A stretch of 64,000 nt of DNA, from assembly GCF_022842375.1 (NCBI RefSeq), contig NZ_JALHPR010000024.1, positions 1 to 64,000 of the forward strand, given 5' to 3'. This DNA comes from Elioraea sp. (GTDB taxonomy: Bacteria; Pseudomonadota; Alphaproteobacteria; Acetobacterales; Acetobacteraceae). Each line of letters opens with the position of its first letter. Positions within the stretch are counted from its first letter, which is position 1. This document shows positions 27,367 through 37,143 of this stretch, piece by piece. Made by a program: the position numbers and the translations under genes. The notes below the pieces were generated by a model. The model did no database searches. It was not told the origin of the DNA and was given only the letters and a program-made list of their open reading frames with translations.

Positions 27367-30300
27367 TCAGTTGGGCACCGCGCCACCGCCGATCGCGGCG
27401 ATGCTGCGCGGCAGGGCACGGGCGAGCTCGACTTCGGCGGCGAGCCGCGGCAGGTCGATCGCACCGCCGGCAGGGTCTGACGTCAGCAGCCGGAACGGTT
27501 CGGCGAAGGCCCCGTTGGCCATCTGTTCCCCGCGTGTCGAGGCGAGCGACGCAAGCGTCGCCGTGTCGCCGGCCAGAGCCGCGGCGGCGGCGAAGCGCAC
27601 AAGCAGGCGACGCTGCGGCTCATCCAGCGCCACGTCAGGCGGGGGAAGCCGCGTTTCAGCAAGTTCGGCGAGCGCGGAGACAACCTCGCCCCACACGCCC
27701 TTCGCGGCGGCGATCTCGACGCGCGCCTCGGCGGCACCCGGCAGGCCGCGCAGCATCGCGAGCGCTTCGGTGTGCTTGCCATCGGCCGACATCGCGCGGG
27801 CGCGGACGAGCAGGCGATCCGCCGCCAGCGTTGCCGGCAACCGTTCCGCCTCGCTCGCGGCGAGTGCGCCGAGCGCGCTTTCGGCATCCTGGTCGCCGAG
27901 CCTGAGCTGGGCGAGGCGAAGCCCGGTGCGGGCACGATCGAGCCCGCCCTCTGGCTGTGCCGTCATCAGCCGCGTCAGCATCGTCGCGGCCCGGCTGGTG
28001 AGATCGAGCGCGATCAGGCGCTCGGCCACGCGGGCAACCACCGCATCGCCGGCAGAGCCTGTCGGCAGCAGGTCGGCGCTCTCCTCGAAGAGTGCGACGG
28101 CCTGCGCGGCGGGCAGCGCATCGGCAGCACCGTCACGGAAAAGAGCGAGGAAGGCGCCGGCCGTGCGCGGCCTGATCTCGGCGATGTGCTCGGGGAACGA
28201 CGCTTCCGTCTCGCGCAGCAGGGAGAGCGCGCCGCTCCAGTCACCGGCCTCGCCGCGCAGCTCGGCGGCGCGAAGCCGCAGCAACCGCTCGGACGCATCG
28301 CCGCGCCAGGCATAGAGCAGCGGCTCGAGTTTCGCAGCGGCCTCGGGCGCGCCGATCCTGCCTTCGCGCAGCGCGAGTTCGGCCGCACGCGACAGGGCGC
28401 GATACCGCATCCGCCGGTCCCGCGCGTCGCCGAGCGCCTCGTAGGCGGCAAGGGCATCGTCAACCCGGCCTTGCGCCTCCGCCAGCAGCGCGCGGGCGAG
28501 CGCGAGCGAGGGGACATCGCCGACGCGTGCAAGCAGTGCCGCGGCGGCGGCAGCCTCGCCACCGGCGGCCATCGCCTCGGCAGCGGCACTGCCAAGGCGC
28601 GTGCGCAACGCATCGGGGTAGGACGGCAGGAGCCCGGCGCTCGCGGAGAACAGCGGTGCGGTCGACGCAGGTGGCTCGCCTTCCTGGTCTGCCAGGTAGG
28701 CGCGCCAGAGGGTGATCTCGTCGGTGCCGTCCAGGCGTGGGTCCTTCAGCGCCGGGCGGGCATCGTCCAACCGCCCCGCGATGAGCGAGGCAGCGCCGGC
28801 GAGCGCCGCCCAGCGGGGCGTCGCGCCAGCCACGGGGTCCTCGGCGGCGGCGACATCGAGCACCGCGCGTGCCTCGACGCCGAAGCCGAGCGCGAGCATC
28901 GCCTCGGCGAGCGCAATCCGCGGCCGCGCGCGGGCAAGCGGCGGGGCCAGGGCGGCTTCGCCGCGCAGCAGGCGCACCCGTTCCGCAAGCGCATCATGCG
29001 GCAGGGCGGGAAGATCGAAGGCGCGGGTGAGCGCGTGGCCGGCGAGCGCGTCCGGCGAGGCAAGCTGGGCTGGCGAGAGAGCGAGCCCGCGTTCGAGCTG
29101 CGGCCCGGCTGCAAGGACGAAGCCCTCGGGCTGCACGCGCATCGTCACGTGGTCGGATTGCGCGGTGATCGCCACGCCACGCAGCGTCGGCACCAGCGAG
29201 AACTCGGCAAAGGCGCGCGCGACCGGCTGGCGCGCCTCGCCGGCCTTCAGCGTGCCGACGATCAGGAGCTCGCCCGTTTCCGGGTCATGCAGGTGCACGG
29301 CACGGCCCGCATTGGCTGCCCGCAGCAGAAGCCGCCGGCCGGAGGGGTCATCCTGCACCTCGGCGGGAACCGATTCGGAGGCAGCGGCCCCGGCGGGCAG
29401 GATCTCGACGATCAGGCCGCGCTCACCCGGCAGCACGCGGGCGGCCGCCGGCAGCGGTGCCGGGATGCGCAGCAGCGTCGCTGCGCTGCCGACCGTCAGG
29501 ACCGCCCTGCCGAAGACGGGATCGTTGCGGAGGGCCGCGAGATCGACGGGCCGCGGATCGTCGAACACGACCCAGAGTTCGCTGCCCCGGCGCATCACCG
29601 CGACACCCGTATCGCGCTCGAACGGAAGCCGGGCCGCAGGCCCTTCCGTGCCGCGATGCGGCAGGGCGGCGAGGCTGATCGGCACTTGGCGCTGCGGCAC
29701 CGGCTGCAGCAGGGGAACTGGTCGCGGCGCCTGCTCGGGCTGCGGCTGGGCAGCGGCCTGGCGTGGTCGCTCCGCCGGGTTGGCCGGGCGCGGCGGCAGC
29801 GGCAGGGCATCACGCGCCGGCGTCGGCAGCTCGGGCGGCGGGGGCGGGGGCAGCGGAAGCGATGCGAGGCGCTGCGCCGGAGCCGCGAGGGGAGGGGCCA
29901 GGGGAGGGGCCAGGGGAGGCGCTAAAGGAGTCGCCAGAGGAGCCGGCACGGATGAGGGAGCTGCCGAGGGTGCGGGCGGTGTGATCCCCGCCTGGGGTTG
30001 GAGCTGGGCCGGGGAACGGGGTGCCGCGGCAGCATTCGCCTGCGCCGCTTCGGGGGGGAAGATGTCAAGGACGATGCGCCCGCCGAGGCGGTAGTCACGC
30101 ACCCGAACGCCAGGCTTCAGCGTGATCACCACGCTGCTGCCCTCGGCTGTGAAGCCTTCCACCATCGGCGGAAGACGGCGAAGCGAGGCCGTATCGAAGC
30201 CCGGCGTGCGCGCGAACCGTACACGCACGCGATCGCCCTCGCGCACCACTGTGTAGTCGGCAGGCGTGGGCCAGTCGAACACCACGCGGCTGTAGGTCGG

Positions 30301-30408
30301 ATGGACGCCGAAACGAAGCGCGACAGCCTCCTCGGCCCTTGCCTCGATCCCTGCCGACGCGAGCAGGAGAGGCAGGGCGAGACAAGAGGCGAGGAGGGTG
30401 TTGCGCAT
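27367..30408 (-). CDS. Large exported TPR-like protein with N-terminal AMIN-like beta domain and Pro/Ala-rich linker
   Basis: Signal peptide MRNTLLASCLALPLLLASAGIEARA; RFGVHPTYSRVVFDW; helical-repeat C-terminal half; stop/start overlap with the cheZ gene. Confidence 0.75.
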   Translation of the reverse strand: MRNTLLASCLALPLLLASAGIEARAEEAVALRFGVHPTYSRVVFDWPTPADYTVVREGDRVRVRFARTPGFDTASLRRLPPMVEGFTAEGSSVVITLKPGVRVRDYRLGGRIVLDIFPPEAAQANAAAAPRSPAQLQPQAGITPPAPSAAPSSVPAPLATPLAPPLAPPLAPPLAAPAQRLASLPLPPPPPPELPTPARDALPLPPRPANPAERPRQAAAQPQPEQAPRPVPLLQPVPQRQVPISLAALPHRGTEGPAARLPFERDTGVAVMRRGSELWVVFDDPRPVDLAALRNDPVFGRAVLTVGSAATLLRIPAPLPAAARVLPGERGLIVEILPAGAAASESVPAEVQDDPSGRRLLLRAANAGRAVHLHDPETGELLIVGTLKAGEARQPVARAFAEFSLVPTLRGVAITAQSDHVTMRVQPEGFVLAAGPQLERGLALSPAQLASPDALAGHALTRAFDLPALPHDALAERVRLLRGEAALAPPLARARPRIALAEAMLALGFGVEARAVLDVAAAEDPVAGATPRWAALAGAASLIAGRLDDARPALKDPRLDGTDEITLWRAYLADQEGEPPASTAPLFSASAGLLPSYPDALRTRLGSAAAEAMAAGGEAAAAAALLARVGDVPSLALARALLAEAQGRVDDALAAYEALGDARDRRMRYRALSRAAELALREGRIGAPEAAAKLEPLLYAWRGDASERLLRLRAAELRGEAGDWSGALSLLRETEASFPEHIAEIRPRTAGAFLALFRDGAADALPAAQAVALFEESADLLPTGSAGDAVVARVAERLIALDLTSRAATMLTRLMTAQPEGGLDRARTGLRLAQLRLGDQDAESALGALAASEAERLPATLAADRLLVRARAMSADGKHTEALAMLRGLPGAAEARVEIAAAKGVWGEVVSALAELAETRLPPPDVALDEPQRRLLVRFAAAAALAGDTATLASLASTRGEQMANGAFAEPFRLLTSDPAGGAIDLPRLAAEVELARALPRSIAAIGGGAVPN
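29885..29940. repeat. Imperfect 12-bp tandem repeat (gccaggggaggg) coding an A/P/L-rich linker
   Basis: ggaggggccaggggaggggccaggggaggcgc; encodes LAPPLAPPLAPPLAAP. Confidence 0.7.
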
Positions 30409-31064
30409 CAGTCGAAACTCGCGAGAAGGCGGTCGATCTCGGCCTGATCGACACCGTTTCCGGGAAGCTGCGGGCCGTTCAGCAGCGCTGCCTCGCCTTC
30501 GGGCTCGGATTTCGGCGAAAGCCGCGCCTCGCCCGGAACACGCGCGGCGAAGGTATCGATGATCGCCCCGATCCGCTCCTCGATGGACTTGAGGGTGGAG
30601 ACGACCTTGGTGATCCTCTGTCCGGTGATGTCCTGGAAGCTGCACGCCTCGTAGATCCGCGTGGTCGCTCCCTGGAGCTTGTCCGACACCTCGGCGCTGA
30701 CCTCGGAGGAGATCATGTCGAAGGTCTCGCAGGCATCGAGGATCTCATTGGTCGCCCGTGCCGTCGCCTCGACGATGGCATCGAGCTCATCGGTCGCCGA
30801 CGGGATGAAGCTGCCGTTGATGTCCTCGACCTGGAGCGAGGCGATCTCCTGCTTCGCCGCCGCGATCGTGCGAGCAATCTGCTCGACCTCCGAGAGCAGG
30901 GTTGCCTCTGTCTGCGAAAGGTCGCCGTGCATCGTTCCGAGCACTGTCTCGACGATGTTGGCGACCGCTTCCGGCGTCGTCGCGTCGCGGTGGCGGTCAC
31001 GCAGGACCGCAAGCCGCTCCGCGAGCTCCGCCACGCCCGTCGGGCCTTGCACTCCCTCAGGCAT
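30408..31064 (-). CDS. cheZ: Chemotaxis phosphatase CheZ-like
   Basis: ACSFQDITGQRITKVVSTLKSIEERI CheZ motif. Confidence 0.88.
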   Translation of the reverse strand: MPEGVQGPTGVAELAERLAVLRDRHRDATTPEAVANIVETVLGTMHGDLSQTEATLLSEVEQIARTIAAAKQEIASLQVEDINGSFIPSATDELDAIVEATARATNEILDACETFDMISSEVSAEVSDKLQGATTRIYEACSFQDITGQRITKVVSTLKSIEERIGAIIDTFAARVPGEARLSPKSEPEGEAALLNGPQLPGNGVDQAEIDRLLASFD

Positions 31065-31437
31065 GGACCAGCACCTTCTCGATCTTCTCCTTCAGCGTCT
31101 CGGCGTTGAAGGGCTTCACGATGTAGTTCGAGACGCCGGCCTGCTTGGCGGCAACGACGTTCTCGGTCTTGCTCTCTGCCGTCACCATGATGAACGGCAT
31201 GTTCTTCAGCTTCGCGTCGGCGCGCACTTCCTGGAGAAGCTGCAGACCCGTCATCGGCTGCATGTTCCAGTCGCTGATCACGAGCCCGTAGCTGCCGGTG
31301 CGCAGCATCGACAGGGCCGCGGCACCATCGGTTGCCTCATCCACATTCTGGAAGTCGAGCTGCCGCAGCAGGTTGCGGATGATGCGCAGCATCGTCTTGT
31401 AGTCGTCGACGATGAGGATGTTCATGTTCTTGTCCAT
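31057..31437 (-). CDS. cheY: CheY-like response regulator
   Basis: NILIVDDYKTMLRIIRNLLRQL...VISDWNMQPMTGLQLL...VKPFNAETLKEKI. Confidence 0.88.
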   Translation of the reverse strand: MDKNMNILIVDDYKTMLRIIRNLLRQLDFQNVDEATDGAAALSMLRTGSYGLVISDWNMQPMTGLQLLQEVRADAKLKNMPFIMVTAESKTENVVAAKQAGVSNYIVKPFNAETLKEKIEKVLVHA

Positions 31438-31478
31438 GTGCCCGTCCTGTCCTCTCTGTTCCCTTGCGTGATCGGTGT

Positions 31479-32204
31479 TCAGCGGCCGGCCTCGGCGCGA
31501 GGTCCTGTCGCACGCCGCCTTGCCAGCTCAGCCGTCAGCGCCTTCGCCTTGTCCGGCTCCATGCCAGCAAGGATCGTCGCCGCCGACCGCTCCTTCATGC
31601 GGTCGACCACCTCTACCAGCGTGACCATTTCAAGTTCGTTGAAGATGCGCGCGGCATCGCGTGGGCGCATGTTCTCGTAGATGCGCACGAGGCCACGCCA
31701 GCCGCTGTCCTCACGCTCGCGCGCCGCCTTGTCGAGCGCCTCGAGGCGCTGCTGCAGGGCGCCGAGTTCCTCGACGCGGCGTGACAGGCGCTGCTCGGTG
31801 GCCACGAGCACGCTCTCGCGCACGGCCAGCGCCTGCTCGCGGGCATCGAGGGAGGCGCGGCGAGCACGCAGTTCCTCGAGCACGGAGCGTTCCGCGGCCG
31901 TGATGGCGCCAGGCTGGGCATCCTGAACCTGATTCTGGGCCTGATTCTGGGCCTGATTCTGACCCTGGCCCTGGCCCTGGGCCTGGGCTGGCTGCGCCGG
32001 GGCATCAGAGGCGGCACGGAACGGCTCCGCCGTCACGCGCGCTGCCTGCGCCGGCGTGCCGATCGGCAGCAACGTCGCATCGCCGCGGCGTGCGGCATCA
32101 GGCGCGCGGAGCGCGAGATCGGTTGCCTTCACCGCGAGCAGCACGGCCATCACGACGATGGCGCTCGGCAAGAGACGCGGCGTGAAGCGGAGGGACATGC
32201 TCAT
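31479..32204 (-). CDS. MotE-like flagellar protein (MgtE N-domain-like C-terminus)
   Basis: YENMRPRDAARIFNELEMVTLVEVVDRMKERSAATILAGMEPDKAKALTAELA; TM N-terminus. Confidence 0.75.
   Translation of the reverse strand: MSMSLRFTPRLLPSAIVVMAVLLAVKATDLALRAPDAARRGDATLLPIGTPAQAARVTAEPFRAASDAPAQPAQAQGQGQGQNQAQNQAQNQVQDAQPGAITAAERSVLEELRARRASLDAREQALAVRESVLVATEQRLSRRVEELGALQQRLEALDKAAREREDSGWRGLVRIYENMRPRDAARIFNELEMVTLVEVVDRMKERSAATILAGMEPDKAKALTAELARRRATGPRAEAGR
31928..31995. repeat. Tandem 12-bp/6-bp repeat coding (Q-A/G/N-Q) tract in the MotE-like gene
   Basis: cctgattctggg x3 followed by ccctgg units; encodes QAQGQGQGQNQAQNQAQNQ. Confidence 0.85.
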
Positions 32205-32671
32205 CGCGCCGCCCGCAGGGCCTGGAGAAGGTCGCGCTCCGCCTGGCTGCGAACGCGTGGCGCATCGGCCTCCGCCGCCGGCGGGGTGGGCATCGGTGCG
32301 AGATTGGCGCGCGAGGGCAGGCCGCGCTCGCTCACCGCGCCGCGCGCCTCGCGCACCGCGCCGTCGAGCCTGTCGGCAAGCTGCTCGCCACGCTCAAGCA
32401 GGAACAGGAGGTCATCGCGCAGCCGCGCCGCACCCTCGACCTGCTCGGTCACCTGCCGCCCCGCACCTTCGGCGGCGGCACGCAGCCGTGCGGTCGAGGC
32501 CTCGGCGCGCGCCGTCGCCTCGTTGAAGCCGGCGACGAGCGCCTCGAGCGCTGCGTTGTCGCGGCGCAGAACGCCAAGCCGCCGCTCGAGCCTGATGGCG
32601 TACCAGAGGGTTGCCGCGAGCAGCAGCGCGAGTGCGAACTCGAACCCCCATTGCAGCGCTGCCATGGTCAT
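32201..32671 (-). CDS. DUF6468-like membrane-anchored coiled-coil protein
   Basis: Between fliM and the motE-like gene; TM plus LERRLGVLRRDNAALEALVAGFNEATARAE. Confidence 0.65.
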   Translation of the reverse strand: MTMAALQWGFEFALALLLAATLWYAIRLERRLGVLRRDNAALEALVAGFNEATARAEASTARLRAAAEGAGRQVTEQVEGAARLRDDLLFLLERGEQLADRLDGAVREARGAVSERGLPSRANLAPMPTPPAAEADAPRVRSQAERDLLQALRAAR

Positions 32672-33762
32672 GCGCGCACTCCTTCCCGCCGCGGTGCGTC
32701 ACGGTCGATCCGCACTGCCATGCGGCCGTTCCGCCGCCCCATGTGCCCCTCGAAGAGCGACACGCCACCGCAACGAAGCCTCACCGGGCTGTCGATCGTG
32801 CTGTTGAGCACGAGCTGGCTTCCCGGCCGCATCCGCACGATGTCGGAGAGCTTCATCCACTGCTCGTCCAGCACCGCGTCCATCTCGACATCCGTCTCGA
32901 GCAGCTCGTCGGCCAGGTGGTTTTCCCAGATGCTGTCGCGGCCGAACTTCTCGCCCATGAACTGCTGCAGCAGCATCTCGCGCACGGGCTCGAGCGTGGC
33001 ATAGGGCAGCAGCAGCTCGAGCTTGCCGCCGCGATCGTCCATCTCGACGCGCAGCTTCGCCAGCACGGCGGCGTTGGAGAGGCGTGAGACGACGGCAAAG
33101 CGCGGGTTGGTCTCGAGCCTCTCGAAGCGGAAGTTCACGGGGCAGAGCGGGTCGAAGCTCTGCGCAAGGTCGGCCAGCACCACGTGGATCATGCGCTCGA
33201 CCAGCGTGCGCTCGATCGTGGTGTAGGGGCGGCCCTCGATGCGCATCGGTGCGGTGCCGCGGCGGCCACCGAGCAGCACGTCGACGATCGAGTAGATCAT
33301 CGCGCTATCGACCACCATCAGCCCGTAATTGTCCCACTCCTCCGCCTTGAACACGGCGAGCATGGCGGGCAGCGGGATGGAGTTCAGGTAGTCACCGAAG
33401 CGCAGCGACACGATGTTGTCGATCGACACCTCGACGTTGTCTGAGGTGAAGTTGCGCAGGGACGTCGACATGATGCGGACGAGACGGTCATAGACGATCT
33501 CGAGCATCGGCAGGCGTTCGTAGGTGATCAGGCCGGAGGAGATGATCCTCTGGATGCCCGACATCTGGTCATCGCCGCTGCCGCCACCCTCGAAGCCGAG
33601 CAGGCTGTCGATCTCGGCCTGGTTCAGGACGCGCGCCGCATCGACGCCGCCTCCATCACCTTCGCCCTCCTCGCCGTCGACCGAGGCACCCCACGCCGCG
33701 GCGAGCGCGTCGTCGTCGATCTCTTCGTTCTGGCCGTCGGCCGGGTCTGCCGGAGGTGTCAT
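32668..33762 (-). CDS. fliM: Flagellar motor switch protein FliM
   Basis: LNQAEIDSLLGF; ISSGLITYERLPMLEIVYDRLVR. Confidence 0.95.
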   Translation of the reverse strand: MTPPADPADGQNEEIDDDALAAAWGASVDGEEGEGDGGGVDAARVLNQAEIDSLLGFEGGGSGDDQMSGIQRIISSGLITYERLPMLEIVYDRLVRIMSTSLRNFTSDNVEVSIDNIVSLRFGDYLNSIPLPAMLAVFKAEEWDNYGLMVVDSAMIYSIVDVLLGGRRGTAPMRIEGRPYTTIERTLVERMIHVVLADLAQSFDPLCPVNFRFERLETNPRFAVVSRLSNAAVLAKLRVEMDDRGGKLELLLPYATLEPVREMLLQQFMGEKFGRDSIWENHLADELLETDVEMDAVLDEQWMKLSDIVRMRPGSQLVLNSTIDSPVRLRCGGVSLFEGHMGRRNGRMAVRIDRDAPRREGVRA

Positions 33763-34280
33763 TGCACGAGCATCTCGACGAAGAGCACATCGGTGACGCG
33801 GGCAGGCCGCGTGGCGACACTGGCGCGCGCGATCAACTCCTCGCGGAGCCGGTGCATGCCGGCTGACCCCCGAAGCTCCTCGGGGCGAAGCTCGCGCAGA
33901 TAGGTGGTGAAGAGGTCCTGCAGCCGCGGCACGGCGGCCTGCACATGCGCGAGGTCACGCCCATCGGCGATCTCGATCTTCGACCTGAGCTTGAGGTAGC
34001 TCGCGCGCCGATTGCCGACATTGAGGTTGACGATGATCTCGGGCATCTCGAACAGCGCCGGCACGATCGGCGGCGGCTCGGAGGGTTCCGCCTCGGCCGC
34101 GGGCTTGGCGCCCATGCCGAGCATTCCAGGCAGGATGCCGCTGAACCAGAGGCCGGCACCGGCGATGACAAGCACGAGCGGCACGGCGAGCAGGATGAGC
34201 TTGCCCTTGCCCTTCTTCTTGCCTTCGCCGCCCTCTTCGGCCCCCTGCTCTGGTGCCGCTGCCGCTGCCCCGCCAGACAT
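33759..34280 (-). CDS. fliL: Flagellar basal body-associated protein FliL
   Basis: TM helix then MPEIIVNLNVGNRRASYLKLRSKIEI. Confidence 0.9.
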   Translation of the reverse strand: MSGGAAAAAPEQGAEEGGEGKKKGKGKLILLAVPLVLVIAGAGLWFSGILPGMLGMGAKPAAEAEPSEPPPIVPALFEMPEIIVNLNVGNRRASYLKLRSKIEIADGRDLAHVQAAVPRLQDLFTTYLRELRPEELRGSAGMHRLREELIARASVATRPARVTDVLFVEMLVQ

Positions 34281-34350
34281 CGGCGCTTCTCCTGCCCGAG
34301 CGAGCCCACCCCCATGGCGACCTCACGCATGCATCTGTGCCCGGGACCGG

Positions 34351-34365
34351 TTAACGAAGCTTGAA
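34351..34365. promoter_or_regulatory. Candidate CtrA-type box TTAA-N7-TGAA (reverse strand TTCA-N7-TTAACC) between fliL and flgF
   Basis: ggTTAACGAAGCTTGAA, one mismatch to TTAA-N7-TTAA, in a divergent flagellar intergenic region. Confidence 0.4.
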
Positions 34366-34559
34366 GCCGGCAAGAATTGCTGCCCCGCGCCGAAGCGCGA
34401 CGCGCATCGTCCGCCTCACCCGGCACACCCTGCCGCCCGAACCGCTGCCTTTCGGCGAAACCAGCCTCGAAGCTGGGTTGCGCACGCTGGCACGGGCCTT
34501 GCTCGATCCGGGATGGACGGCACCTCGCCACCGAGGATGCCACGGCCTGGAAGACGCAG

Positions 34560-35306
34560 ATGGAACAGACGACCTACGTTGCCCTCTCCCGCATGATCGC
34601 GATCCAGCGCCAGACGGAGATGACGGCGCACAACATCGCCAATGCGGGGACGCCGGGCTTCAAGAGCTCGCAGAAGGTGTTCGCCGACTATCTGCTGACG
34701 CAGCACCGCGTCGACCAGCCCGCCAGCGCGCGCACGATCCACTTCGTGCAGGACCGGGCCACGCACCGCGACCACGAGGCGGCGCCGATGCAGCGCACCG
34801 GCAACACGCTTGATGTCGGCATCGCATCGGATGGGTTCCTCGCCTTCGAGACGCCGCGCGGCGAACGCTACGGCCGCAACGGGCGCATGACGCTCGACCC
34901 GAACGGCAGGATCACCTCCTCGGAGGGCTATCCCGTCCTCTCGACCGATGGCACGCCGCTTGTCGTCGCGCCGAACGAGAGCCGCATCTCGATCTCTGCC
35001 GATGGCACGGTGAGCACACCCGACGGCGAGATCGGCCGGCTGCGCGTCATGCGTTTCGAGCAGCCGCAGAAGCTGATCGCCGAGGGTGCGACGCTGTACC
35101 GCGCCGACGAGGGGCAGGAGCCGCAGGCAGTGGCGGCACCTGGCGTGATGCAAGGCATGGTCGAGGAAGCGAACGTCCAGCCCGTCGTCGAGCTGACGAG
35201 GCTCATGGCGCAGCAGCGCGAGTTCGAGTTCGCTGCGCAATTCGTCGAGCGCGAGGGCGAGCGCCAGCTCCAGGCGGTCGAGCGCCTGCTGCGCCGGCGC
35301 AGCTGA
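34560..35306 (+). CDS. flgF: Flagellar basal-body rod protein FlgF
   Basis: ALSRMIAIQRQTEMTAHNIANAGTPGFKSS. Confidence 0.92.
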   Translation: MEQTTYVALSRMIAIQRQTEMTAHNIANAGTPGFKSSQKVFADYLLTQHRVDQPASARTIHFVQDRATHRDHEAAPMQRTGNTLDVGIASDGFLAFETPRGERYGRNGRMTLDPNGRITSSEGYPVLSTDGTPLVVAPNESRISISADGTVSTPDGEIGRLRVMRFEQPQKLIAEGATLYRADEGQEPQAVAAPGVMQGMVEEANVQPVVELTRLMAQQREFEFAAQFVEREGERQLQAVERLLRRRS

Positions 35307-35347
35307 CGCCGCGCGCCCAGGACAAGGCCCGGAAAGGACAGAGACCC

Positions 35348-36133
35348 ATGCGTTCCCTCCACATCGCCGCGACCGGGATGCTCGCGCAGCAGACCAATGT
35401 CGAGGTGATCTCGAACAACATCGCCAACCTCTCGACCACTGGCTACAAGCGACGCCGCGCGGAGTTCCAGGACCTGATCTACCAGAACCTCCGCCGCGTC
35501 GGCTCCACCAGCTCCGATACCGGAACGGTTGTTCCCTCCGGCGTGCAGATCGGCCTCGGCGTCAAGACGGCCGCCGTCTACCGCATCGCCGAGCAGGGCA
35601 ACCTGAGCCAGACCGACAACCGCTTCGACCTCGCGATCCGCGGCCCTGGCTATTTCCAGGTCGAGCTTCCCTCAGGCGAGACCGCCTACTCGCGCGACGG
35701 GACGTTCGGCCTCTCGCCGCAGGGTGAGATCGTGACGGCCGATGGCTTCCGCGTGCTTCCCGGCATCCAGATCCCCAACCAGGCGCGCGACGTGACGATC
35801 AACGCCAATGGCGAAGTGCTGGTGAAGCTCGACGGCCAGGCGGCGCTGCAGAACGTGGGCCAGATCCAGACGGCGATCTTCGCCAACGACGCCGGCCTCG
35901 AGGCAATCGGCGACAACCTGTTCCTCGAAACACCGGCCTCGGGTCAGGTGCAGGCGGGCGTTCCCGGCTCGCCCGGTTTCGGCAACATCATGCAGGGCTT
36001 CGTCGAGACCTCGAACGTCAACGTCGTCTCGGAGATCACGAGCCTGATCACCGCCCAGCGCGCCTACGAGATGAACAGCAAGGTGATCACTGCGTCCGAC
36101 GAGATGCTCTCGACACTCACACGGATGCGCTGA
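35348..36133 (+). CDS. flgG: Flagellar basal-body rod protein FlgG
   Basis: MRSLHIAATGMLAQQTNVEVISNNIANLSTTGYKRRRAEFQDLIYQ. Confidence 0.97.
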   Translation: MRSLHIAATGMLAQQTNVEVISNNIANLSTTGYKRRRAEFQDLIYQNLRRVGSTSSDTGTVVPSGVQIGLGVKTAAVYRIAEQGNLSQTDNRFDLAIRGPGYFQVELPSGETAYSRDGTFGLSPQGEIVTADGFRVLPGIQIPNQARDVTINANGEVLVKLDGQAALQNVGQIQTAIFANDAGLEAIGDNLFLETPASGQVQAGVPGSPGFGNIMQGFVETSNVNVVSEITSLITAQRAYEMNSKVITASDEMLSTLTRMR

Positions 36134-36147
36134 GGAGGATCGACGCC

Positions 36148-37143
36148 ATGCGCACATCGCTTCTGCTCGGTGCCACCCTGGCCGCCGCGCTCGCCGCTGG
36201 ACTCGCGGGTGGGGCGGCAGCGCTCACGCCACGCAGCCACGTCGTGGTGCACGGGCCCGAGGTCAGGCTGTCGGATCTGTTCGACGGCACGCTGCCGCGC
36301 GGTGACCGGGTGCTCGGCCCCTCGCCCGCGCCCGGCCGCGTCTATACCGTCGAGGCGGGGCAGCTCACCGCCATCGCGCGCGCCAACGGCATCACGCTCG
36401 CCTCGCCGACGACGGCGGTGGTGGAGCGCCCCGGCCGCCCGCTCTCGCGCGAGACGATCGAGGAGGCGCTGCGCGAGGCACTGCTCGCCGCCGGCGCGAT
36501 CGACACCGCCGATGCGCCCATCGCGCTGAACGCCTTCACCGCACCCGTCGTTCCGCTGTCGACGGCGCAGCCGCGCATCATCGTCGAGGATCTCGGCTGG
36601 GATGCCGGCCAGGCGCGCTTCAATGCGCAGATCGCCGCGATCGTCGGGCCCGAGGCGCCGGTGCGCGCACGTATCGCAGGAAGGGTGGATGACACCGTCG
36701 CGGTGCCGGTCGCCGTGCGCAGGCTTGCCGAGGGCGATACGATCCGCGCCTCCGACATCAAGCTCGTCCGCATGTCGCCAGCCCGCGTGCCACAGGACGC
36801 CGTGCTCGACCCCCAGCGCCTTGCAGGCCGCACGCTGCGCCAGTCGGTTGCCGCCGGCGCGCCGCTGGCCGGCGAACAGTTCGGCACCGCATCGGCCGTG
36901 CAGAAGGGTGCGGCTGTGGTGATGCTCGTCGACCTGCCAGGCCTCTCGATCACCGCCCAGGGCCGCGCGCTCGAGGATGGCGCACAGGGAGCCCGCATCC
37001 AGGTGATGAACGTCGCCTCCCGCGCCGTGCTCGAGGCCGTCGTCCTCGGGCCAGGACGGGTTCGCGTCGCGGCCGACAGCGCGCCGATCAGCAGGCCCCA
37101 GCAGGGACGCACGCCCCAGCGCCGCGCGGAGCTCGTCCGATGA
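36148..37143 (+). CDS. flgA: Flagellar P-ring assembly protein FlgA
   Basis: SAF domain; VAVRRLAEGDTIRASDIKLVRM; between flgG and flgH. Confidence 0.92.
   Translation: MRTSLLLGATLAAALAAGLAGGAAALTPRSHVVVHGPEVRLSDLFDGTLPRGDRVLGPSPAPGRVYTVEAGQLTAIARANGITLASPTTAVVERPGRPLSRETIEEALREALLAAGAIDTADAPIALNAFTAPVVPLSTAQPRIIVEDLGWDAGQARFNAQIAAIVGPEAPVRARIAGRVDDTVAVPVAVRRLAEGDTIRASDIKLVRMSPARVPQDAVLDPQRLAGRTLRQSVAAGAPLAGEQFGTASAVQKGAAVVMLVDLPGLSITAQGRALEDGAQGARIQVMNVASRAVLEAVVLGPGRVRVAADSAPISRPQQGRTPQRRAELVR

Noticed and set aside
27772-29925. 717-aa plus-strand ORF antisense to the TPR-like gene
   Set aside because: Shadow ORF; the sense strand has a signal peptide, cheZ coupling and coherent repeat structure.
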